Below are positions 15,344 to 22,984 of a stretch of DNA of 41,266 nt, in pieces. Below the pieces are notes generated by a model. It was not told where the DNA came from. It searched no databases and saw only the letters and a list, made by a program, of their open reading frames with translations. A program made the translations under genes and the position numbers. The stretch is from Enterocloster bolteae (lineage in GTDB: Bacteria; Bacillota; Clostridia; Lachnospirales; Lachnospiraceae): the NCBI GenBank assembly GCA_021772025.1, contig JAETNT010000005.1, positions 1 through 41,266 on the forward strand, read 5' to 3'. The first letter of the stretch is position 1, and each line of letters starts with the position of its first letter.

Positions 15344-16168
15344 ATGCCAAGACCGAATAAGGAAAAACGAGTTTGCCGTCTGCCAAGGTGTCAAAAGTTT
15401 GTTCCTTCACCTTCAGACAGAGCAGATACAGGCCAGATTGTCATATCTATGACCGTAGAGGAATATGAGTGCATCCGGCTTATTGATTATGCAGGCTGCA
15501 ATCAGGAAGCCTGCGCTGGGTATATGGGCACGTCCCGGGCAACGGTTCAGGCTCTTTATACCAGCGCCAGAAAGAAACTGGCTCGGTTCCTTGTGGAGGC
15601 ATCGGTTCTCAAAATCGGCGGAGGGAATTTTGTGGTAGAGACATCTGCCGCAGATGGTTCCCAAGGGTATTTAAACAATAGAAAGAATCAGAAGGGAGAT
15701 ATTTACATGAAAATTGCAGTTACTTATCAGGACGGAGAAATTTTTCAGCATTTTGGACATACTGAACAGTTTAAGGTATACCAGGTAGAAGAGGGAAAAG
15801 TGGTTTCTTCTGAAGTAGTAGGAACAGATGGATTCGGCCATGGAGCTCTGGCTGGATTTTTACAAGAGAGAGGCGTGGAGGTGCTGATCTGCGGAGGTAT
15901 CGGCGGAGGAGCCAGAAACGCTTTGGCAGAGGCCGGAATTAAGCTGTATCCCGGGGCCTGCGGAGACGCAGACGCTCAGGTAAATTCTTTTTTAGCCGGT
16001 AATTTAAACTACGATCCGGATACCATGTGTAATCATCATAATCATGACCATGAAGGAGGAGACTGCGGCGGCCATAGAGGGGGAAGCTGCGGCGACCGTC
16101 ACCATCACGGAGAAGGGAACTGCGGCGGCCATCACGGCCACGGCGGAGGAAATTGCGGCCGCCGTTAA
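15344..16168 (+). CDS. DUF134 DNA-binding domain fused to NifX/NifB-type cofactor domain with His/Cys-rich tail
   Basis: A 274-residue two-domain protein. Residues 1-105 are a DUF134/UPF0251 domain: start MPRPNKEKRVCRLP, the VEEYECIRLIDY motif and a sigma-factor-like helix-turn-helix (GTSRATVQALYTSARKKLARF). From residue 122 (MKIAVTYQDGEIFQHFGHTE) to about 225 it is a dinitrogenase iron-molybdenum cofactor (NifX/NafY) domain with LICGGIGGGARNAL. The last 45 residues hold 11 His and 4 Cys among Gly, so metal binding is likely. An internal ATG at 15707 has AAGGGAG at 15692-15698, so a separate NifX-like product could also be made. Such proteins often accompany Fe-S or Mo-cofactor machinery. No nif genes are present here, so nitrogen fixation is not implied. 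Metal-responsive regulation is an inference. Confidence 0.85.
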   Translation: MPRPNKEKRVCRLPRCQKFVPSPSDRADTGQIVISMTVEEYECIRLIDYAGCNQEACAGYMGTSRATVQALYTSARKKLARFLVEASVLKIGGGNFVVETSAADGSQGYLNNRKNQKGDIYMKIAVTYQDGEIFQHFGHTEQFKVYQVEEGKVVSSEVVGTDGFGHGALAGFLQERGVEVLICGGIGGGARNALAEAGIKLYPGACGDADAQVNSFLAGNLNYDPDTMCNHHNHDHEGGDCGGHRGGSCGDRHHHGEGNCGGHHGHGGGNCGRR

Positions 16169-16177
16169 AGCCGCTGC

Positions 16178-16203
16178 ATCCGGTGGGAAGGCGTCCGGAT
16201 TTT
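16178..16203 (+). terminator. Weak terminator-like hairpin before nagA
   Basis: ATCCGG (16178-16183) pairs with CCGGAT (16195-16200), followed by TTT. The short stem gives low certainty. Confidence 0.35.
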
Positions 16204-16288
16204 GAGTCCGTCAGGCTTGTAAATTCCGGCAAAACGGGTTATACTCATTCTTAGAAGCATATAAGCGTGCGAAAGAGAGGGGTTCATA

Positions 16289-17428
16289 ATGATTATACAA
16301 AGCAGCAGAGTGTGGATTGCCGGACAATTTATGCCGGCTCAGCTAGAAGTGGAGGATGGAGTTATTGTCCGGATTTACGGATGCGGAGAGAAACTCGCAG
16401 ACGCTGACTATGGAGATAAGCGGATTGTACCCGGATTTATCGATATCCATACCCATGGTGCGTATGGGTTCGATACCAATGACGCAGAACCGGAAGGGCT
16501 TCGGAATTGGATGAGGAGGATCCCGGAGGAAGGGGTAACCTCTATTCTTCCTACTACAGTTACCCAGATGCCGAATGTCCTTACCGCTGCAGTTGCCAAT
16601 GTTGCCAAGGTGATTGAGGAAGGCTATGAAGGAGCCGAGATTTTGGGAATTCATTTTGAAGGCCCGTATCTGGATATGGACTATAAGGGAGCTCAGCCGC
16701 CGGAGGCTATTGCAAAGCCCAGCGTGGAGCAGTTTAAAGAGTATCAGAAGGCTGCTAAAGGCTGGATCAAATATATCACCATGGCTACCGAGCATGATGA
16801 GGACTTTGCCTTAGCCCGGTATTGCAGTCAGAATGGCGTAGTAGTCAGCATGGGCCATTCTTCCGCTACTTATGAACAGGCCATGATGGGGATTGCCAAT
16901 GGAGCTACTTCTATGACCCACGTATACAATGGAATGACACCATATCATCACCGTAAGCCCGGTTTGGTAGGAGCCGCTCTCAGGGTGCGGGACATTTATG
17001 GAGAAATTATCTGCGATGGCTGTCATTCTCATCTGGCTGCGTTAAATAACTATTTTACTGCGAAAGGCCGGGATTATGCCATTATGATCAGCGACTCCCT
17101 GCGGCCGAAACATTGCCCGCCCGGCGGAAACTATCAGCTTGGCGGTCATGACATTGAGATTGGGCAGGATGGGCTGGCAAGATTAAAGGGAACCGAAACC
17201 ATTGCCGGAAGTACCCTTTATATGAACAGAGGTTTAAAAATCCTGACAGAGCAGGCTATGGTTCCTTTTGACGCCGCTTTGAATTCCTGCACGATTAACC
17301 CGGCCAGGGCGCTGCGGGTAGATGACAGAAAGGGCCGTCTGGCAGCAGGCTATGATGCGGATATTGTCGTGTTAGAAGATAATTACGATGTAATTCAGAC
17401 CTACTGCCGCGGAAAAGCGATGCTGTAA
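16289..17428 (+). CDS. nagA: N-acetylglucosamine-6-phosphate deacetylase
   Basis: A 379-residue amidohydrolase. It removes acetate from N-acetylglucosamine-6-phosphate to give glucosamine-6-phosphate, in cell-wall recycling and use of host amino sugars. Metal and active-site motifs are in place: PGFIDIHTHG (His54, His56), ILGIHFEGPYLD, MGHSSATYEQA, MTHVYNGM and ISDSL. Length is normal. A GAGAGGGG stretch precedes the ATG. The gene lies alone, followed by a bidirectional terminator; nagB is not in the window. It could supply the amino-sugar end of the sulfated-glycan pathway encoded at 21775-31905, but nothing in the sequence ties the two together. Confidence 0.94.
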   Translation: MIIQSSRVWIAGQFMPAQLEVEDGVIVRIYGCGEKLADADYGDKRIVPGFIDIHTHGAYGFDTNDAEPEGLRNWMRRIPEEGVTSILPTTVTQMPNVLTAAVANVAKVIEEGYEGAEILGIHFEGPYLDMDYKGAQPPEAIAKPSVEQFKEYQKAAKGWIKYITMATEHDEDFALARYCSQNGVVVSMGHSSATYEQAMMGIANGATSMTHVYNGMTPYHHRKPGLVGAALRVRDIYGEIICDGCHSHLAALNNYFTAKGRDYAIMISDSLRPKHCPPGGNYQLGGHDIEIGQDGLARLKGTETIAGSTLYMNRGLKILTEQAMVPFDAALNSCTINPARALRVDDRKGRLAAGYDADIVVLEDNYDVIQTYCRGKAML

Positions 17429-17447
17429 GACATTGCGGATATCATAG

Positions 17448-17499
17448 AAAAAGGACTCTTGGAGCCGGCCTTTATAAGGCTGCCCCGGGAGTCCTTTTT
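17448..17499. terminator. Bidirectional terminator between nagA and the MATE gene
   Basis: AAAAGGACTC (about 17449-17458) pairs with GAGTCCTTTT (17489-17498), with further pairing inside. It overlaps the last codons of the convergent MATE gene. Confidence 0.85.
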
Positions 17500-18905
17500 A
17501 GATCTTGCCTGTTTTTTACAAAAGCAATATGATATTCCCTGCAAATTTGGCGAATCGTGAAAAAACCGATAACAGCGGATAAAAGACCGATGCCGATATT
17601 GCTTACAGCCATAACGATTCCGACGCTGACACTGCCCAAAGAGGTGAAGGTTTGAAGGTACCACAGAACCGGAATTCGGAAAGCGAATACCCGGCAGAAA
17701 TTAATAAGCAGAGTAGTTTTGGTTCTGCCGAAGCCATAAAGCATTCCTACCACCGCAGAGTTAATTCCCAAAGGGATAGCGCCCCACGCTTCAAATTGAT
17801 AAATATTCATGATCATCTTCTGGAAAACCGGATCATTTTGGGAAAAGATCCAAGCAATCTGCCGGAGGAAAAACAGGTTTAAGACCATAGTAACCGCGCT
17901 GACGCCAATGTTGATTAACCCGGTGCAGAAAAATATGCGGAGGGCGCGGATCTGCTTTCCGGCTCCCAAATTCTGACTGATAATGGCGGAACTGCCGTCC
18001 TGAAAACCAATATGAGGAGCAGTACTGATGCCGCCAATATTATTGGAGATCCCAAGAGCGCCTACAGTCAATGCCCCGTAAACGGTACTCATAGAGTTGA
18101 CCAGTACCTTCCCCAGAGAAAACGCCGCTTTTTCTACAATTACGGGGCCGGATACGGCCAAAATCGGAAGAGCAGCTGTTTTATCAAAAGAAATATGAGA
18201 GAGGGAAAAGCCAAAGGCGCTGCCAGGCTGGTACAGATGAAATGCTGCCGCCAAAAACATCAGAGCCTGGGAAATAATGGTAGCGGCGGCAATCATATGA
18301 ATCCCCATATGGAATACATAAACAAAAAGGGCGGTCAGAGTTAATTTTACTGCAATGACCATTATATTAAGATACAGAATCCGTTTGGAATTTCCTCTGG
18401 CACGCTCAACAGAAATGTAAACATTATTGAAAAACATAATCACCATTCCGATGAGATCCAGACGAAAATAAGAAACTCCGTCAGCAATAAATTCTTCCGG
18501 AGTGCCGGTCAATCTCAGAAATTCCGGGGTAAAAGGAAGAAGCACAGCCAGCAAAAGGATACTGACAATAGTACATAGAGCATATAAAGTACTGACTCGC
18601 TTTTTTACCAGCTCTAAATCCCCGGCGCCATAGGCTTCGCTGATTTTCATGCCGGCCCCTACGGCTAATCCCCCTCCTAAAGCCGCCAGAGTCATATCAA
18701 GCTGCGCCAGATAAGATACGGTAGAAACGGCAGAAGAGCTGATGTGGGCGGCCATCATAGAATCCAGGATCTTAAAAAGCTGGTTTAAACATTGGTAAAG
18801 GGCCAAGGGCAGGCTGACATATAAGACTACCTTCCAGGGCGGGGCATTGAGGGAAAACTCCCGGAATTTTTCGTCCTTTTCAGATAAAGCTGCTTGGGAT
18901 TTCAT
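17472..18905 (-). CDS. MATE-family multidrug/cation efflux transporter
   Basis: A 477-residue polytopic protein with about 12 hydrophobic helices. MATE features include the N-terminal VLYVSLPLALYQCLNQLFKI segment, AQLDMTLAALGGGLAVGAG, the KKRVSTLYALC loop, GAGKQIRALRIFFCTGLINI, and GMLYGFGRTKTTLLINFCRV. It uses Na+ or H+ gradients to export cationic compounds across the membrane. The frame stays open further upstream to 19073. The ATG at 18905 is chosen because AGAAAGGAAC lies 7 bp before it and MKSQAALSEKDEKF is a plausible cytosolic start. The AraC-type gene at 19100 is divergent and may control it. The natural substrate is unknown. Confidence 0.9.
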   Translation of the reverse strand: MKSQAALSEKDEKFREFSLNAPPWKVVLYVSLPLALYQCLNQLFKILDSMMAAHISSSAVSTVSYLAQLDMTLAALGGGLAVGAGMKISEAYGAGDLELVKKRVSTLYALCTIVSILLLAVLLPFTPEFLRLTGTPEEFIADGVSYFRLDLIGMVIMFFNNVYISVERARGNSKRILYLNIMVIAVKLTLTALFVYVFHMGIHMIAAATIISQALMFLAAAFHLYQPGSAFGFSLSHISFDKTAALPILAVSGPVIVEKAAFSLGKVLVNSMSTVYGALTVGALGISNNIGGISTAPHIGFQDGSSAIISQNLGAGKQIRALRIFFCTGLINIGVSAVTMVLNLFFLRQIAWIFSQNDPVFQKMIMNIYQFEAWGAIPLGINSAVVGMLYGFGRTKTTLLINFCRVFAFRIPVLWYLQTFTSLGSVSVGIVMAVSNIGIGLLSAVIGFFTIRQICREYHIAFVKNRQDLKRTPGAAL

Positions 18906-19099
18906 TACAAAAGTTCCTTTCTGCCGGATAAATTTTAGGTGGAGGCGAAAGCGCTCCTGCCCATTGAGGGTATCATAATACAAAAGCCAAAGTACTGCCA
19001 TCAATTTTCGGTCCGATTTTTGAAAAACTACTGATTTCTTGTCTTTTTTATGTAAAAATAGTAAGATGAACACAGAAAAGGAAGAGGAGGGAAAAGTTT

Positions 19100-19951
19100 A
19101 TGCCTGACCTTTCATTCTGGCCGCCGGAAATCCAGATTACCAGAAAAAAGCGGGAGCAGGGGTTTTTTATGGAAAATTCTCATTCCCATCCGGATTACGA
19201 ATTATTCTATCTTACTTCCGGCACATGCAGGATGTTTATCGGACATTCTATTTATTATGTGACGGCAGGGGATTTTATTTTCGTCCGACCGGGGCAGAGC
19301 CACCGGACTACCTATGAATCCAGCCCGGTGGCGGAACGGGTGGCAATTGGCTTTTTTGAGCCGGTTATTGAGATGATGAAGGCAATGTGTGGGGAAGAAG
19401 GGATGCAGAAAGCCATTAATGCTTCTAAGATTACTATTCCTCGGGAGTATAATGGATGTGTGGAGAAGCTATTCCAAAAAATGGAGGCAGAAGAAAAAAG
19501 GAAGGACAGCTATAGCAGAATGTTGAAAATCGGGAATCTTTTGGAACTTTTTGCATTGCTGGGAAGAGTAGGGGAGAAAGCTGGCGTTCCGGAAAGCCTG
19601 AACGAAACAGAAACGGCTATCCAAGAAGCGGCAAATTATCTGTACAGTCACTATCAGGAACCGCTGACCTTAAACGATATGGCTCAGATGGCTCACATGA
19701 GCTCCGCTTACTTTTCCAAGAAATTTCACCGCCTTACCGGATTTGGTTTTAAGGAATACCTGACCCATGTGCGGATTCAGGCAGCAGCAGAGAAACTTTT
19801 ATCCGGGACACAATCGGTGACAGAGGTGGCCTTAAGCTGCGGCTACAGCGACGGCAACTATTTTGGGGATGCCTTCCGAAGAATCAAAGGGGTATCACCT
19901 AGTCAATTTCGAAAAGAAAAACAGGCTCAGAGTCCACAAACGTTTTACTAA
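19100..19951 (+). CDS. AraC-family transcriptional regulator with cupin sensor
   Basis: A 283-residue regulator. Residues 20-100 form a cupin-like ligand domain (HSHPDYELFYLTSGTCRMFI, then YVTAGDFIFVRPGQSH). The C-terminal 100 residues form the paired helix-turn-helix of AraC proteins: LTLNDMAQMAHMSSAYFSKKF and the second motif VALSCGYSDGNYFGDAFRRI, then KGVSPSQFRKE. The start has AGGAGGG 8 bp upstream. It is divergent from the MATE transporter (194 bp between starts) and 74 bp ahead of a TauE/SafE permease in the same direction. Either could be its target. Sugar-type ligands are usual for this architecture, but no ligand can be read here. Confidence 0.92.
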   Translation: MPDLSFWPPEIQITRKKREQGFFMENSHSHPDYELFYLTSGTCRMFIGHSIYYVTAGDFIFVRPGQSHRTTYESSPVAERVAIGFFEPVIEMMKAMCGEEGMQKAINASKITIPREYNGCVEKLFQKMEAEEKRKDSYSRMLKIGNLLELFALLGRVGEKAGVPESLNETETAIQEAANYLYSHYQEPLTLNDMAQMAHMSSAYFSKKFHRLTGFGFKEYLTHVRIQAAAEKLLSGTQSVTEVALSCGYSDGNYFGDAFRRIKGVSPSQFRKEKQAQSPQTFY

Positions 19952-20025
19952 AACGTCCTTGAATAATCCCGGTAGTTGATTTACAATAAAACAGTGAGAA
20001 TTTCCAAAAGAGGAGTGGAGAGATT

Positions 20026-20814
20026 ATGATGTATATATTATTCGTTTTGGTAAGCTTTGGCGCATCCATTATCGGCGCTATCTGCGGCATTGGCGGCGGT
20101 GTTATTATTAAGCCAACCTTGGATGCCTTTGGCGTACTCAGCGTGGCATCCATCAGCTTTTTATCCGGATGCACCGTGTTGTCTATGTCCTGCTACTCTG
20201 TATTTAAGGCAAAAATAGCTGGGGATTCCAATATAGACATGAAAACCGGAACGCCTTTGGCAGTCGGCGCAGCCGCAGGCGGTGTAGCCGGAAAAATGAT
20301 GTTTCAGTACCTGTCTGATATGTTTGCAGATAAGGATATGGTAGGCGCGGTGCAGGCGGCATGTCTTATGCTGATTACAGTAGGAACTTTGATCTATACG
20401 ATTAACAAGACAAAGATTAAGACTCACAAGCTGACCAATACAGGGGCATGCCTGGCCATCGGTTTAGTATTAGGGATCATGTCCTCTTTTTTGGGTATCG
20501 GCGGAGGCCCCATTAATTTGGTAGTGCTGTTTTATTTCTTCTCCATGAGCACCAAGGTGGCAGCTGCCAACTCCTTATATATTATTCTGTTTTCTCAGAT
20601 TACAAGTCTGGCCAACACGCTGATAACACGGACGGTTCCGGAGTTTGATGTGATGCTTTTGGTTCTTATGGTAGTATCCGGCATCGGGGGAGGTATGGCA
20701 GGACGGAGAATCAACAAAAAGATAGATTCTGATACGGTAGACAAATTATTTGTAGGCCTTATGGTAGTGCTGATTCTCATTAATATATACAATATTTACC
20801 GATTTGTAGTATAA
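20026..20814 (+). CDS. TauE/SafE-family membrane permease
   Basis: A 262-residue membrane protein of the TauE/SafE (DUF81) family with about eight helices. It shows the two internal-repeat signatures: ICGIGGGVIIKP near the N-terminus and SFLGIGGGPINL in the second half. The C-terminus has the usual GIGGGMAGRRI element. Members export or exchange small organosulfur or carboxylate anions such as sulfite, sulfoacetate or taurine. In a region with two sulfatases, anion transport is an attractive idea, but it lies about 4.5 kb from the nearest sulfatase and the substrate is not readable. GAGGAG precedes the ATG; an ATG one codon later (20029) is an equal candidate. Confidence 0.88.
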   Translation: MMYILFVLVSFGASIIGAICGIGGGVIIKPTLDAFGVLSVASISFLSGCTVLSMSCYSVFKAKIAGDSNIDMKTGTPLAVGAAAGGVAGKMMFQYLSDMFADKDMVGAVQAACLMLITVGTLIYTINKTKIKTHKLTNTGACLAIGLVLGIMSSFLGIGGGPINLVVLFYFFSMSTKVAAANSLYIILFSQITSLANTLITRTVPEFDVMLLVLMVVSGIGGGMAGRRINKKIDSDTVDKLFVGLMVVLILINIYNIYRFVV

Positions 20815-20889
20815 TTTTGACAAGCCTTTCACGACATGATTTCAGGCTTTATGGAAATTGCTGCATCCGGACTTAAAGGAGGATGAAGG

Positions 20890-21720
20890 ATGAATTATCA
20901 GATATTACCGGTAGGGATACCGGGAGAAGAACAGGAGGGGAAGCTTTATACCTATCTGTGGTCCGGGTCAGAGGAGCTGGCAGCAGGAAAAAAACGTCCT
21001 CTTATTTTGCTGTGCCCGGGAGGCGGGTATAGAAGAACCTCCGACCGGGAAGCCGAGCCTATGGCCCTTACCTTTATGGCAATGGGCTATCATGCAGCAA
21101 TTCTGCGCTATTCTTGCGGAGAAAATGTTCATTATCCCACAGCTCTCATGCAGCTGGCAAAGGCAGTCTCTATGGTGCGGGAACACGCCGGGGAATGGGG
21201 GGTGATAGGCGACAAAATCATTGTCCAGGGATGTTCTGCCGGAGGCCATCTGGCTGCCAGCCTGGGAGTATTCTGGAAACAAAGGCAGGAGCTGTGGGAA
21301 CCTTTAAATGTTACGGCGGAAGATGTACGCCCTGACGGCCTTCTTCTCAGTTACCCGGTTATCTCCTCCGGAGAGTTTGCACACAAGCCCAGCTTTGAGC
21401 GTCTGCTGGGTTCTGCCTATGAAACGGAAAAAGACGCCCAGTCACTAGAAAAATACGTTACGGGCCAGGTGCCTCCCACTTTCCTGTGGCACACCTTGAC
21501 GGATCCGACCGTTCCTGCAGAAAATTCCATGCTGTTTTTATCTGCTCTCCATCATCATAAGGTTCCGGTAGAATTCCATCTATACCCTGAAGGCGGACAC
21601 GGACTGGGACTGGCCAGTCCTTTGACCATGCGCCCCGACGGATATGGAGTTCAGCCTGCCTGCGAGAGCTGGATTCATTTGGCCGAGACCTGGCTGAACC
21701 GTTATTTTCCCTGGGTCTAG
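20890..21720 (+). CDS. Alpha/beta-hydrolase, carbohydrate-esterase-like
   Basis: A 276-residue alpha/beta-hydrolase without a signal peptide. Seen are the oxyanion-hole strand LILLCPGGGYRRTSDREAE, the nucleophile elbow GCSAGGH (Ser116), the acid in HTLTDPTVPAENS and the catalytic His in PEGGHGLGL. This matches the BD-FAE/Axe-type esterases that remove acetyl groups from sugars or oligosaccharides in the cytoplasm. The substrate is inferred, not shown. AAAGGAGG precedes the ATG. It ends at a bidirectional terminator facing the GH88 gene. It is transcribed towards the glycan locus and could act on the same imported oligosaccharides. Confidence 0.85.
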   Translation: MNYQILPVGIPGEEQEGKLYTYLWSGSEELAAGKKRPLILLCPGGGYRRTSDREAEPMALTFMAMGYHAAILRYSCGENVHYPTALMQLAKAVSMVREHAGEWGVIGDKIIVQGCSAGGHLAASLGVFWKQRQELWEPLNVTAEDVRPDGLLLSYPVISSGEFAHKPSFERLLGSAYETEKDAQSLEKYVTGQVPPTFLWHTLTDPTVPAENSMLFLSALHHHKVPVEFHLYPEGGHGLGLASPLTMRPDGYGVQPACESWIHLAETWLNRYFPWV

Positions 21721-21734
21721 GAGAAGTAATAGAG

Positions 21735-21773
21735 AGTGTGCCGGAATAAAACAACCGTTCCGGCACACTTTGC
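21735..21773. terminator. Bidirectional terminator between the esterase and GH88 genes
   Basis: AGTGTGCCGGAA (21735-21746) pairs perfectly with TTCCGGCACACT (21758-21769) across an 11-base loop. It serves both convergent operons; runs of T or A are short. Confidence 0.85.
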
Positions 21774-21774
21774 T

Positions 21775-22953
21775 TTACCAATATAAATTCCAGTCCTTCA
21801 GCCTTCTTGTCAGCGCTTCCATGTAGAAATAGTCTCCCCAGGTATTGCACTCATCAACGCCCCTGTCCCGGCAGGTATTTTCTTTGGAATCCCGGGCATA
21901 GGTTCCGTGAAGCAAAATACCATTAGACTTTGCATAATCTCCATTGGCGCATCGATCCATTAAAGCCCGCAGCATTTTATCCGCTGCCTCCAGGTAGGGG
22001 GCCGCCTTATCCGGATCCAGATATTTACACATCTCCAAAATCCCGCAGATTGCAATGGCTGAAGCCGAAGAATCCCGCGGCTCACTGCTTCCCGTATCAA
22101 AATCAAAATCCCAGTAAGGAACCAAATCTTCCGGGAGATGCTGAATAAAATAATCCGTAACCTGAAAAAACAGATCCAGGTATTCCGGCTCCTTTACATA
22201 CCGGTAGCTTAGGGCTGCTCCGTAGATTCCCCAGGCCTGTCCTCTGGCCCAGGCGGATCCGTTGCGGTTGCCCTGGTGAGTCACTCCATAAGTAGGTTCT
22301 CCGGTTTCCACGTCAAAAAAGTGAGTATGATAAGTGGAGTGATCCGGCCGTACCAGGCATTTCATAGCCGTATGGATGTGGGCTTTTGCTTTCTCGGCAT
22401 AAGAAGGATCCCCGGTTACTTCCGAGGCCCAGTAAAGAAGGGGCAGGTTTAAGAGGCAGTCAATAATCAAACGATACTCCTTGGGCTCTCCGGGATTGCC
22501 CCAGGCTTGGAGGAAATTTCCCACGCTTCGGAATCTTTCTGCCAGGTGATCCGCCGCCAAAAGCGCCGCTTTTTTTCCGCTCTCACTTCCTGTAAGCTTG
22601 TAAGCGGCCACACAGGACAGACTGTAAAGAAATCCCATATCGTGATGGTTTACATCGATTTTCTTTTGGATCCGCTCTAAAAAGCTTTCCACCTGGATTA
22701 GGGCTGCCTGCTTTAATGCCGGATCACCGGTATGCTCATAGGCCAGCCAAATACAGCCGGTCCAGAAACCGGTGGTCCACTCTACATTTTCTGTGGGCTC
22801 AAAAAAACCGCCGAAAGAGTTGGAGGACTTAAAACGATGGGTAAATTCATTCAGACTTTCCTGCACAATACCTGCCGCACTGTCCATAGCGCCGGTCAGC
22901 ATGGCGGAATCGGTTCCTGGATAACAATGAATAGAGGAAAAAGTTTGAGACAT
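21775..22953 (-). CDS. GH88 unsaturated glucuronyl hydrolase, intact
   Basis: A 392-residue (alpha/alpha)6-barrel enzyme of glycoside hydrolase family 88. It removes the 4,5-unsaturated uronic acid left by polysaccharide lyases at the non-reducing end of oligosaccharides. The expected aspartates are present at Asp105 (NHHDMGFLY) and Asp165 (YRLIIDCLLNLPLLYWASE). WTTGFWTGCIWLAYEH and NGSAWARGQAWGIYGAALSY also match. No signal peptide, so it acts in the cytoplasm after import. It is the last gene of a minus-strand operon: 31 bp after the AraC sensor-regulator, with AAAGGAAG before the ATG. A damaged paralogue lies at 11729-12610. Substrate is likely a glycosaminoglycan-type disaccharide (inference from the sulfatases). 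Confidence 0.92.
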   Translation of the reverse strand: MSQTFSSIHCYPGTDSAMLTGAMDSAAGIVQESLNEFTHRFKSSNSFGGFFEPTENVEWTTGFWTGCIWLAYEHTGDPALKQAALIQVESFLERIQKKIDVNHHDMGFLYSLSCVAAYKLTGSESGKKAALLAADHLAERFRSVGNFLQAWGNPGEPKEYRLIIDCLLNLPLLYWASEVTGDPSYAEKAKAHIHTAMKCLVRPDHSTYHTHFFDVETGEPTYGVTHQGNRNGSAWARGQAWGIYGAALSYRYVKEPEYLDLFFQVTDYFIQHLPEDLVPYWDFDFDTGSSEPRDSSASAIAICGILEMCKYLDPDKAAPYLEAADKMLRALMDRCANGDYAKSNGILLHGTYARDSKENTCRDRGVDECNTWGDYFYMEALTRRLKDWNLYW

Positions 22954-22984
22954 AATGTAATCTTCCTTTCTGAAAATAAATGGT

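Noticed and set aside
16020..16165. Short tandem DNA repeat in the 3' end of the DUF134-NifX gene
   Set aside because: The similarity comes from His/Gly/Cys codons of the protein tail; copies are irregular and do not form a true tandem repeat.
18940..18965. Catabolite-response element upstream of the MATE gene (GCGAAAGCGCTCC)
   Set aside because: It lacks the conserved TG...CA ends of the cre consensus.
20815..20855. Terminator after the TauE/SafE gene
   Set aside because: AAGCCT/AGGCTT arms are only 6 bp with a long loop and only three Ts; too weak to list as a feature.
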